54,597 bases of DNA from Verrucomicrobiota bacterium (GTDB lineage Bacteria; Verrucomicrobiota; Verrucomicrobiia; JABWAM01). The notes under the pieces were generated by a model. The model made no database searches. It was not told where the DNA came from and saw nothing but the letters and a program-made list of their open reading frames with translations. The DNA lies in assembly GCA_013288215.1 (NCBI GenBank), contig JABDCI010000008.1, positions 1 to 54,597 on the forward strand, in the 5' to 3' direction. This document shows, piece after piece, positions 46,931 to 54,597 of the stretch. A program made the position numbers and the translations under genes. Numbering within the stretch: position 1 is the first letter of the stretch; every line of letters starts with the position of its first letter.

Positions 46931-47368
46931 ATGCCCTTTCAACAAAGAACTTTCGTCATCGTTGACGATAATCTCTCAGACGCTTTCCTGTTAAAAAATG
47001 CGATTTGCGAGAGACAAGAAGGCGCCAATTGCACAGTCGTGACCAGTTGGACAGAATTAAGCCAAGTCATTAAAATACAGGAGGATTTTGTCCCTGACAT
47101 CTTCATTATCGACTTCTATCTTCCCAAAGAAAATGGACTCATGATCGTCCAATTGCTGCGAAAAATGTCTCAATTCACCACGACTCCGATTTGTGTTTTC
47201 TCGGGTTCCTTCTCTCCCACCCTCTCTGATGAACTGCGTACAGTCGGCGCTACTGCTTGCATCCTGAAGCCGTATGCAATCAAAGGATTTAAGTCTGTTG
47301 CCGAACAAGTATTGAACATTGTTTCTCTGCACAACTCTGACCTGGCATCAAGCGGCTCGAAATCCTAG
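46931..47368 (+). CDS. Single-domain response regulator
   Basis: FVIVDDNLSDAFLLKNAICERQ...DIFIIDFYLPKENGLMIVQLLRKM...ICVFSGSFSPTL...ACILKPYAIKGF. Confidence 0.88.
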   Translation: MPFQQRTFVIVDDNLSDAFLLKNAICERQEGANCTVVTSWTELSQVIKIQEDFVPDIFIIDFYLPKENGLMIVQLLRKMSQFTTTPICVFSGSFSPTLSDELRTVGATACILKPYAIKGFKSVAEQVLNIVSLHNSDLASSGSKS

Positions 47369-47437
47369 ATTCACATCCATTGGAGTCCCGTCAAATCTGT
47401 CGTTCAAGGGATGAAGATTTTTTTCAGGAAATCAAAA

Positions 47438-47510
47438 TGGTAGCCCTAACGAGTCCGAGTTGAAACCAGATCGCCTCTTGGTTAAGGGAAATGAGTCTGC
47501 TTAAGGAGGA
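47438..47510 (+). repeat. Intergenic repeat, copy 7
   Basis: TGGTAGCCCTAACGAGTCCGAGTTGAAACCAGATCGCCTCTTGGTTAAGGGAAATGAGTCTGCTTAAGGAGG. Confidence 0.8.
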
Positions 47511-47565
47511 ACAATAGACGCTTTCTTTCTAAATAACATTTTCGCGACCATAGAGCAATCGCCCG

Positions 47566-47588
47566 GAGCAGCCATTCAATGGTTGCTC
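47566..47588. promoter_or_regulatory. Inverted repeat upstream of the TonB operon
   Basis: GAGCAGCCAT-TCA-ATGGTTGCTC, 10-bp arms with one G-T pair, ~80 bp before the first gene. Confidence 0.5.
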
Positions 47589-47669
47589 TCAAAAATTGTA
47601 TCCACCGAATAAGGACCTCTTTAAATTTACTTGCAAATCTTTTGCGTTTAAGTTAAGAGTCTATCAGAG

Positions 47670-48044
47670 ATGAAAGGTGCTTCTTTCTGTAAAGTATTTA
47701 TTGCGCTTTTTTGCCTCCTCGTGACAGGAGCACAGACTACCTTTCCCTCCCTTCATCAATGGCAAGAAACTAGAGAAGACGATGCTCTTTCGATATCGGC
47801 CACCATTCAGTGGGAAAGCCTTTCAAATTCTTCAGCTCCTAAAGAACACCATCACGATCCCGATCACTGTTTGATTTGCCAGACCATTGCCCATCACCTT
47901 TCTTATGCAACGGTCTCCGTTTTCACTTCTTCAATTTGCTACGAACCCACGTTTGAAGTTTCAGTCCTAAAAGAGCAACATCGTCACTCGTTCCTCAGAG
48001 ATCAGCTTTCTCTAGCCCGCGCTCCTCCGCACCTCGCCGTTTAA
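47670..48044 (+). CDS. Small secreted His/Cys-motif protein, possible metal-binding role
   Basis: Signal peptide; EHHHDPDHCLICQTIAHHLS motif; C-terminal ARAPP reminiscent of DUF2946-type proteins; first gene of the TonB cluster. Confidence 0.6.
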   Translation: MKGASFCKVFIALFCLLVTGAQTTFPSLHQWQETREDDALSISATIQWESLSNSSAPKEHHHDPDHCLICQTIAHHLSYATVSVFTSSICYEPTFEVSVLKEQHRHSFLRDQLSLARAPPHLAV

Positions 48045-48111
48045 TTGCAAGGTGCCTTTTGTCCGTCGTCGCGTCGGACAAATGTGAATTCGTTAACTTG
48101 GAGGAGGAGAT

Positions 48112-50319
48112 ATGCCGTATAACCGTATTTTACCATCATGTATTTTTTTATTTGGTTTTAGCCTTTTATTTTTTTCACAAAGGAGTGTTGCCCAAACAAC
48201 CCAGAAACCGGCTGATGTTCCAGCCGATCCAGCTTCGGAAGAATTAAAAAAACCGATTCTTGAATCGGATTCAGATGCGACCCGCCTCAACACCATTGTT
48301 GTCGTGGGGAAATTAAATGAAGCCCGAAGCCACATTGCGCCGTCGTTGGGAGCCACTGTCTATAGCGTCAACTCCAATGACATTCTCTCCCAATCTCAAG
48401 GAGACAACGCTCCTCTCAATCATGTTCTTCTGCGGCTGCCCGGAGTCAGCCAAGATTCCGCAGCTTCGGGACTCATGCACGTTCGGGACGAACACGCCAA
48501 CGTTCAATATCGGATTAATGATGTGCTGATTCCAGAAGGCATCACGGGTTTCAGCACGGAACTGGACTCCCGTCTCATTGATAAAATGGACCTCATTACA
48601 GGAGCACTGCCTGCACAATATGGCTTTCGCACGGCAGGGATCGTCGACATCCATACCAAGGAGGGAGCTTTCAATGAAGGAGGGGACGCGAGCATGTACG
48701 GAGGGAGTTACGACACGTTACGGCCCAGCTTCGAATATGGCGGTCACCAAGGTAAGCTCAATTATTTTTACTCCGGAAGCTACCTTCAAAACAGTCTCGG
48801 GATAGAGAACCCCACAAGCCAGCCAGACGCCATTCACGATAACAGCAATCAATATCGAGGATTTAGTTATCTTTCTTATCTGATCGACGACACCAGTCGC
48901 GTCAGCCTGATTTTGAGCGGCGCCTATAATCACTTTCAGATTCCAAACAACCCTGGGCAAACAGAAGGAGCGGATCCAGCGGGAAATACGCTGGTGATCA
49001 ATGGTGTCCCTTCGTTCGATTCGAGTCAGCTCGACGAAAGGCAAAATGAACAAAATTATTATGCAGTTTTGGCATACCAGAAATCAGTCGGTGATCTTGA
49101 TTTCCAGGCCTCTCTGTTTTCCCACTATAGCGATGTTCTGTTTATGCCTGATGTGAATGGGGACTTATTTTTCAATGGGCTGGCAGGGAGGACCGAACGG
49201 AGTCTTCTTTCCAATGGAGCGCAACTTGATTCAAGCTATAAGCTGACCGAAAGCCATACTCTTCGGGGCGGCATTCTCTTGGATGCCGAGAACTCTCATG
49301 AACGAGACACCACGTGGGTGTTTCAGACGGACGCTGCCGGCGATCAAACGGGTTTCAATCCATTTAAAATTGAAGACTCCAGTTCTCATTCCGCTTATTT
49401 TTACGGGTTCTATCTTCAGGACGAATGGAAAATCACAGAGGCTTGGACCGTCAATGCTGGAGGCCGTCTGGATCTCTATCAAGGCATCGTTTCCCAAAGC
49501 CAGCTGAGTCCGCGGCTCAATAGCACCTATGAAATCGATAAAAACACGGCGATTCACGCCGGTTACGCCCGCTATTTTACACCCCCCCCGCTGGAAGCTG
49601 TTTCGGCAGGGAGCGTGCAAAAATTTGCCAACACCACCGGTGCTCCTGCTGGGACATTTCAAGATGATCCCGTCGTCTCCGAGCGAGCGCATTACTTTGA
49701 TGCAGGAATCTCTCACAAATTCCTTCCCGAATTTCAAACTGGGATTGATGCCTTCTATAAGACAGCTCGCAATCAGCTTGATGACGGCCAATTTGGGACA
49801 GCTCCAATCTTGACGGCCTTCAACTACCGGACTGGCGAGATTTATGGAAGTGAGGTTTCGGCGAACTATAGCAAGGACAAGTTCCAGGCTTTCGCCAACT
49901 TTGCATGGGATCATGCGACAGGCAGAGACATCAGTTCCGCTCAGTTTCGATTTGCTCAGGATGAACTTGATTTTATCCGAAGCAATGATGTGCATCTAGA
50001 TCACGACCAACGTTTCACGGGTTCATTTGGAACGTCTTATCAACTGAATGAAACCCGCCCCTATGCGGATTTGATTTATGGCAGTGGTCTGCGAAACGGT
50101 TTTGCGAATACTGGCCATCTTCCCGATTACAACACTCTTAACGTGGGTGTAGAACAGGGGTTCAAGTGGGCAGAACTCAAAAACCTCAAACTACGCTTTG
50201 ATATTATCAATGTTTGCGACAATATTTATGAACTTCGGGACGGCACTGGAATTGGAGTGGGAGCACCTCAATTTGGAGCTCGTAGAAGTTTTTATGGCGG
50301 CCTCACTTATTCGTTTTGA
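48112..50319 (+). CDS. TonB-dependent outer-membrane receptor
   Basis: Signal peptide, plug domain (LLRLPGVSQDSAASGLMHVRDEHANVQYRINDVLIPEG), beta-barrel repeats, terminal aromatic YGGLTYSF; strong SD GGAGGAGGAG. Confidence 0.93.
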   Translation: MPYNRILPSCIFLFGFSLLFFSQRSVAQTTQKPADVPADPASEELKKPILESDSDATRLNTIVVVGKLNEARSHIAPSLGATVYSVNSNDILSQSQGDNAPLNHVLLRLPGVSQDSAASGLMHVRDEHANVQYRINDVLIPEGITGFSTELDSRLIDKMDLITGALPAQYGFRTAGIVDIHTKEGAFNEGGDASMYGGSYDTLRPSFEYGGHQGKLNYFYSGSYLQNSLGIENPTSQPDAIHDNSNQYRGFSYLSYLIDDTSRVSLILSGAYNHFQIPNNPGQTEGADPAGNTLVINGVPSFDSSQLDERQNEQNYYAVLAYQKSVGDLDFQASLFSHYSDVLFMPDVNGDLFFNGLAGRTERSLLSNGAQLDSSYKLTESHTLRGGILLDAENSHERDTTWVFQTDAAGDQTGFNPFKIEDSSSHSAYFYGFYLQDEWKITEAWTVNAGGRLDLYQGIVSQSQLSPRLNSTYEIDKNTAIHAGYARYFTPPPLEAVSAGSVQKFANTTGAPAGTFQDDPVVSERAHYFDAGISHKFLPEFQTGIDAFYKTARNQLDDGQFGTAPILTAFNYRTGEIYGSEVSANYSKDKFQAFANFAWDHATGRDISSAQFRFAQDELDFIRSNDVHLDHDQRFTGSFGTSYQLNETRPYADLIYGSGLRNGFANTGHLPDYNTLNVGVEQGFKWAELKNLKLRFDIINVCDNIYELRDGTGIGVGAPQFGARRSFYGGLTYSF

Positions 50320-50331
50320 CAAAGGAACAAC

Positions 50332-50934
50332 ATGTTTCAGCTTTTTTTAAAAGGTGGCCCTATCATGTGGCCAATCCTTGTGCTGTCGATCGTGACGCTG
50401 GGGGTGGTTATTGAGCGGGCCCTTTTTCTTGTTCAGGAAATGCGATGCCAGGACCATGCAACCGTTCATCATATTTTTGAACTTGTCGAACACGGTAAAA
50501 TTGAGGACGCGGCTCAAGCAGGAAAAGGTTCGAAAGACAGGGTGGCGCGTATCCTGATACAGGGTTTGGAGCATCGACATAGCTCCCTCAATGATGCTCT
50601 CTTGGAAGCTTCGAGTCAGGAGTTAGAACGTCACAATCGCGGTCTCGTCACACTGGATACCGCGGTCACATTGGGGCCGCTCCTTGGGCTATTGGGAACC
50701 GTGACGGGCATGATTCGAGCCTTTGGTGTCATTGGAGGAAACGCGATCGCAGACAAGCAGCAAGCGATCACAGGCGGAGTGGCTGAAGCGTTGATTGCAG
50801 TAAGCTTTGGATTGGGTGTGGCGATCCTGGCGATTATCCCACTCAACTTTTTCACAGCCAGGCTTGAGAAGGTGCGCCGCCAACTTGAAGGCGCCATGAA
50901 CCGGCTCACCATTCTCCTGTCGAAAGGAGATTGA
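50332..50934 (+). CDS. exbB: MotA/TolQ/ExbB proton channel protein
   Basis: GPIMWPILVLSIVTLGVVIERALFL...TLDTAVTLGPLLGLLGTVTGMIRAFGVIG...GGVAEALIAVSFGLGVAILAIIPLNFF. Confidence 0.95.
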   Translation: MFQLFLKGGPIMWPILVLSIVTLGVVIERALFLVQEMRCQDHATVHHIFELVEHGKIEDAAQAGKGSKDRVARILIQGLEHRHSSLNDALLEASSQELERHNRGLVTLDTAVTLGPLLGLLGTVTGMIRAFGVIGGNAIADKQQAITGGVAEALIAVSFGLGVAILAIIPLNFFTARLEKVRRQLEGAMNRLTILLSKGD

Positions 50935-51347
50935 CCATGCCATCACTCCCTTTGCCTCAATCACGGCGGCGGCCTCGTTTAGAAATCATTCCTTTTATCG
51001 ACATCATGTTTTTCCTCTTAGCCACTTTCATGATGGTTTCCCTTTCCATGGTGCGAAACGAAGGAGTTCCTGTCAGACTGCCGACCGCTACCACGAGTTC
51101 TCCCCAGGATCGGACTGAAATCGTGTCCATTACAGTCACTTCAACGGGGGATTTGTTTTACGATCAAGAGCCGGTGAACAGGGACATGTTAGCGTCGCGG
51201 TTGCGTTCATTGAAGGCATCCAAATCTGATCCTAAGATCTTTATCAACGGAGATGCCAAATCGTCTTTCGAAAATATTGTTTCGGTCCTCGATGAGGTTC
51301 GAAAAGCAGGGATCTCAAAAATCGCAATCGAAACAAAAAAGAAATAG
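50931..51347 (+). CDS. exbD: ExbD/TolR family biopolymer transport protein
   Basis: RRRPRLEIIPFIDIMFFLLATFMMVSLSM; 4-bp overlap with exbB. Confidence 0.95.
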   Translation: MTMPSLPLPQSRRRPRLEIIPFIDIMFFLLATFMMVSLSMVRNEGVPVRLPTATTSSPQDRTEIVSITVTSTGDLFYDQEPVNRDMLASRLRSLKASKSDPKIFINGDAKSSFENIVSVLDEVRKAGISKIAIETKKK

Positions 51348-51355
51348 CGAGGCCC

Positions 51356-51943
51356 ATGAAGAGACAGGTTACAGGCCTTCTTCTTTCCATGTCGGTGCAT
51401 GCCGCCCTTTTTTGTTTCGCGGCTGCGTTCATCAAAAATTCGGAATACGGAGTTCAGGCCGGTTCGCCTCAAATCGAGGTGGATCTCGTTGCTGCTCCAG
51501 AACCCGCCGTCCAGGCCCTGCCGTCACCGGAGCCTCCGAAACCTGAAGAAATGCCCGCTCCCGAGCAGCCACCTGCTCCCCAGCCGCCGCCCATCCCGGT
51601 GCGTCATGAGGAAAGTACCTCTTCGAAGGGCAAAGACCAAGTGACGATGCAATCCCATGTGGGGGGAGCTATCGCCGCAAAACCGGATTATCTGCATAAT
51701 CCGGCTCCTGTCTATCCAGAGATTGCCCGTCAACATAGACAAGAAGGATTGGTTTTACTTGAGGTTGCAGTTACCGCAGAGGGGAAGCCGTCAGAAATTT
51801 CAATCAAGAAGAGTTCAGGCTATCGATTGCTGGATCAGGCCGCCCTCAATGCTGTTCGACGATGGAGCTTTCGGCCAGCAGAGATGGCTTCTATTCCCAT
51901 CAGCTCCAAAGTAGAAGTACCCATAGAGTTTCGATTGCAATAG
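51356..51943 (+). CDS. tonB: TonB family energy transducer
   Basis: N-terminal TM, Pro/Glu-rich linker, C-terminal YPEIARQHRQEGLVLLEVAVTAEGKPSEISIKKSSGYRLLDQAALNAVRRWSFRPA. Confidence 0.95.
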   Translation: MKRQVTGLLLSMSVHAALFCFAAAFIKNSEYGVQAGSPQIEVDLVAAPEPAVQALPSPEPPKPEEMPAPEQPPAPQPPPIPVRHEESTSSKGKDQVTMQSHVGGAIAAKPDYLHNPAPVYPEIARQHRQEGLVLLEVAVTAEGKPSEISIKKSSGYRLLDQAALNAVRRWSFRPAEMASIPISSKVEVPIEFRLQ

Positions 51944-52021
51944 AGGTTGAAAGCGACGTGCAAAATACAATTTGAAGATGACTCAAAACTCATAAAGTCT
52001 CACCCAAAAGAGCCTCGTTCG

Positions 52022-52117
52022 ATGGAACAAGTGTTTGAGTTGTTGCGTAACGCGAAACTGAGACGTACGAAGCCGCGTGAAATGGTTCTTCAACTCCTCT
52101 TTTGCCCCTGTTTATGA
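52022..52117 (+). pseudogene. Truncated Fur-family regulator N-terminus joined to a repeat
   Basis: MEQVFELLRNAKLRRTKPREMVLQLL resembles the Fur start (cf. LKKAGLKVTLPRLKILEVL); resemblance stops at 52099 where the repeat begins, stop at 52115. Confidence 0.55.
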
Positions 52118-52222
52118 TGAAGAGTCCAGAGCCCTCGCTCGCTCGCTGGTAGCCCTTACGGTTGCGAGATCGAACCAAATCGCCTCCTGGTTAAGGGACG
52201 TGGACTCACTCATACAGGCTCA
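52100..52222 (+). repeat. Intergenic repeat, copy 8 (long form)
   Basis: TTTTGCCCCTGTTTATGATGAAGAGTCCAGAGCCCTCGCTCGCTCGCTGGTAGCCCTTACGGTTGCGAGATCGAACCAAATCGCCTCCTGGTTAAGGGACGTGGACTCACTC. Confidence 0.85.
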
Positions 52223-52333
52223 AGTTGCAGTTTAATACCGCAAAGCTGCTACCCAAGAGGCAGTTTGATTCCATTTAAAAATTCCTGGACGCGCTACACG
52301 ATTCGTCGCGGCGGCACGAAGAGCTAAAAGCAG

Positions 52334-53440
52334 CTACGTCAGGCGTTTTTTGAATCTCGATACGCTCAACGTCATCACAGCCACCGCAATGAGAATCAGT
52401 GGAACCATCTGATCCCACAGGTCAAACGGCCCCAGACCTTTTAGGACAATGCCCCGAATGATTTTCAAAAAATAGGTCAGCGGAATCAACTGGCCGAGAT
52501 AGTAAATAGGCCATGGCATCGTCTCGCGCGGAAAGATAAAACCTGAAAGCAAAATCGATGGAGGCGCCAGCATCATGACGATCTGAGCCGCCTGCTGCTG
52601 GTTCTCGGCAATCGTGGATGCCAGCAAACCGATGCCGAGACAGACCAGCAGAAAGATGAAGGTCGCTATCATCAGGAACACAAAACTTCCCCGGATCGGA
52701 ACATGAAACAAACCCCAGGCCCCGGCAATGATCAGCACCGCGATGAAAAGCCCAATCAGAACATAAGGGACCATCTTCCCAAAGATCAGCTCGTAGGGAC
52801 GGATCGGGGTCACCAGAAGTTGTTCAACATTTCCACGCTCCTTTTCCCTCACGAGCGCCGTGGAGGTGATCATGGGAACGAGCAACTGCAGCAACAATCC
52901 CACCAGGCCCGGGATCATGAAAAACGAACTCTTCAGATCGGGGTTGTACCAAAGACGCGGACGGAAATCGATCGGCGAGACCACCAACTCTGCCAGGCGC
53001 TGGCTCTGGATGAACGATGCAACAATCGACTGGCTGGTGTTGAGCGCCGTATTGGCCGGGTTGGAATCGGTCCCATCGATCAGCATCTGCACTTTTGAAC
53101 CGCGATTGCCAAGGGCGTCCTTCGCAAAACCAGGGGGGATATGCAAGGCGGCTTTCACCCGGCCAAGATCAAGAGCTGCGCGAAGTTCCTTTTCAGAATG
53201 GACATTCAGGGTGACGTCGAAATAGGCCGATTGCACAAAGCTTTCCACGAGCTGGCGGCTGAGCGGCGACTGATCCTCGTCATAAACCGCCATACTGAGA
53301 TGCTTCACATCAGTATTGATGCCATAACCATAGAGGATCAGCTGAATCACTGGCATCAGGATGATCAGCGCGAGAGTCCGCCTGTCGCGCCGGACATGGA
53401 TGAACTCTTTCTGAACGACGGCTCTAAATCGATCGTTCAT
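52334..53440 (-). CDS. ABC-2 type transporter permease (YbhS/YbhR/YhhJ-like)
   Basis: FRAVVQKEFIHVRRDRRTLALIILMPVIQLILYGYGIN...REKERGNVEQLLVTPIRPYELIFGKMVPY...LPLTYFLKIIRGIVLKG-type C-terminus. Confidence 0.93.
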   Translation of the reverse strand: MNDRFRAVVQKEFIHVRRDRRTLALIILMPVIQLILYGYGINTDVKHLSMAVYDEDQSPLSRQLVESFVQSAYFDVTLNVHSEKELRAALDLGRVKAALHIPPGFAKDALGNRGSKVQMLIDGTDSNPANTALNTSQSIVASFIQSQRLAELVVSPIDFRPRLWYNPDLKSSFFMIPGLVGLLLQLLVPMITSTALVREKERGNVEQLLVTPIRPYELIFGKMVPYVLIGLFIAVLIIAGAWGLFHVPIRGSFVFLMIATFIFLLVCLGIGLLASTIAENQQQAAQIVMMLAPPSILLSGFIFPRETMPWPIYYLGQLIPLTYFLKIIRGIVLKGLGPFDLWDQMVPLILIAVAVMTLSVSRFKKRLT

Positions 53441-54371
53441 GGTCCTCCGTCAACGATGAAAAGACGTCCTCGAGCGACGCGCTGATGGGCTGCACCGAGA
53501 AAAGCGTGATGCCATGGGTTCGCGCGGCTTGCTCCAGGGAGGCCCGGGCGCGTTGCTCGTCATGAACATGGATGTGAAGCGCGGTGCCGTACGCGGTGAT
53601 CCCCCCCATCCCGGGAAGTCCACTGAAGACACGGGAGGCTTTCATCAAAGGCGCACATTGGACTTCCAGGAGCCGCCCGCTGAGTTGATCTTTAAGTTCC
53701 TTAGGATTGCCGATGGTGAGGAGTTTCCCCTGACTGATGACGGCGATCTGGTTGCAGCGTTCCGCTTCCTCCATGTAATGCGTGGTGACAAAGAGAGCGA
53801 CTCCTTCCTCCGCCGTCATGTACAGGAGCTCCCAGAGCGAACGCCGCGCCAGCGGATCGATGCCGGCCGTGGGTTCATCCAGGAAAAGAATGCGTGGCCG
53901 ATGAAGAATGGCGCTGGCCAGCGCCAGCCGTTGTTTGAGACCGCCTGAGAGTTCTCCAGCCAATCTACCGCGCCATGATTCAAGTCCCGTCAGATCCAAA
54001 ACCTCGGAAATCCGTTTGCGCAACTCAGCCCCAAGACGATAAATGCGGCCGTAGAAGGAAAGGTTCTCCTCAACCGTCAAATCCAGATAGAGGCTGAAGC
54101 GCTGGGACATGTAGCCGATCGATTCCTTGACTTTCTCAGCATCCTTGTTGATATCAAAACTCGCCACGCGCGCGCCACCATCAGTCGGCGCCAGAATGCC
54201 GGTGAGCATGCGAATGGTCGTGCTTTTGCCGGCGCCATTCGGTCCCAAAAAACCGAAGATTTCCCCGTAACAAAGTTTGAAACTGATATGATCGACCGCC
54301 AAGAGCTTGTCGAAGCTTCGCGTCAAACCCTGCGCTTCGATGGCGATCCGGTCCATTTTATTTACTGTCAA
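53424..54371 (-). CDS. ABC transporter ATP-binding protein
   Basis: Walker A GFLGPNGAGKSTTIRMLTG, signature LAGELSGGLKQRLALASAI, Walker B ILFLDEPTAGIDP. Confidence 0.96.
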   Translation of the reverse strand: MTVNKMDRIAIEAQGLTRSFDKLLAVDHISFKLCYGEIFGFLGPNGAGKSTTIRMLTGILAPTDGGARVASFDINKDAEKVKESIGYMSQRFSLYLDLTVEENLSFYGRIYRLGAELRKRISEVLDLTGLESWRGRLAGELSGGLKQRLALASAILHRPRILFLDEPTAGIDPLARRSLWELLYMTAEEGVALFVTTHYMEEAERCNQIAVISQGKLLTIGNPKELKDQLSGRLLEVQCAPLMKASRVFSGLPGMGGITAYGTALHIHVHDEQRARASLEQAARTHGITLFSVQPISASLEDVFSSLTEDHERSI

Positions 54372-54597
54372 AAGTGAGCGTCACATCCGCCGACACGCCG
54401 GGACGCAGATACGCCGGGGGGTCCTGGAGCCGCACTTTGACGGCGAAGGTCTGGGTCATCCGTTCCTCCGGCGTCTGGACATTACGCGGGGTGAACTCGG
54501 CCTTGACCGCAATGAAACTTACGCGTCCTTTGAAGGACTGGGGCAAACCATCAAAATGGACGAGCGCTGGTTGATCCATGTGGACTCGATTGATCAA
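54358..54597 (-). CDS. HlyD/YbhG-like membrane fusion protein, N-terminal part outside window
   Basis: MDQPALVHFDGLPQSFKGRVSFIAVKAEFTPRNVQTPEERMTQTFAVKVRLQDPPAYLRPGVSADVTL; overlaps the ABC ATPase start. Confidence 0.85.
   Translation of the reverse strand: MINRVHMDQPALVHFDGLPQSFKGRVSFIAVKAEFTPRNVQTPEERMTQTFAVKVRLQDPPAYLRPGVSADVTLTFDSK

Noticed and set aside
33545-52222. Repeats as integron attC sites (cassette array without integrase)
   Set aside because: Direct orientation and folded ends are suggestive, but no RYYYAAC/GTTRRRY core pair could be placed consistently, no integrase is in the window, and cassettes include multi-gene blocks on both strands

Overview
A 54.6 kb bacterial chromosomal segment. 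No rRNA, tRNA or CRISPR array was recognised. A Verrucomicrobia/PVC-type host is only a weak guess from gene content. The left ~33 kb is densely packed: a CNNM/DUF21 transporter, uvrC, murJ, a frameshifted SulP transporter, two TPR-OGT glycosyltransferases around a class IV aminotransferase, ruvC, a pabA/trpG amidotransferase, a cNMP-binding/histidine-kinase fusion, pyrR-pyrB, a universal stress protein, an AI-2E family permease, thpR, DNA topoisomerase VI (top6B-top6A), a PPK2 kinase, a polysaccharide deacetylase, an alkyltransferase, a STAS protein and an SLC13-type permease. It ends with a MNIO (DUF692)/DUF2063 operon and a nine-cysteine bufferin-like precursor. The right ~21 kb holds expanded two-component genes (three kinases, five stand-alone receiver proteins), an MBOAT/SGNH acyltransferase pair, a TonB/ExbBD/TonB-receptor operon and an ABC-2 exporter. 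The most notable observations are: (1) a family of at least eight same-orientation intergenic repeats (~33.5-52.2 kb) sitting between gene modules, some with different but still complementary stems, one starting exactly where a Fur-like N-terminus breaks off; (2) the Cys-repeat-expanded bufferin-like RiPP operon; (3) bacterial topoisomerase VI; (4) a near-consensus PyrR-binding hairpin directly in front of the pyrR Shine-Dalgarno; (5) several gene remnants (two kinase C-termini, a deleted cNMP-binding domain, a decayed paralogue).
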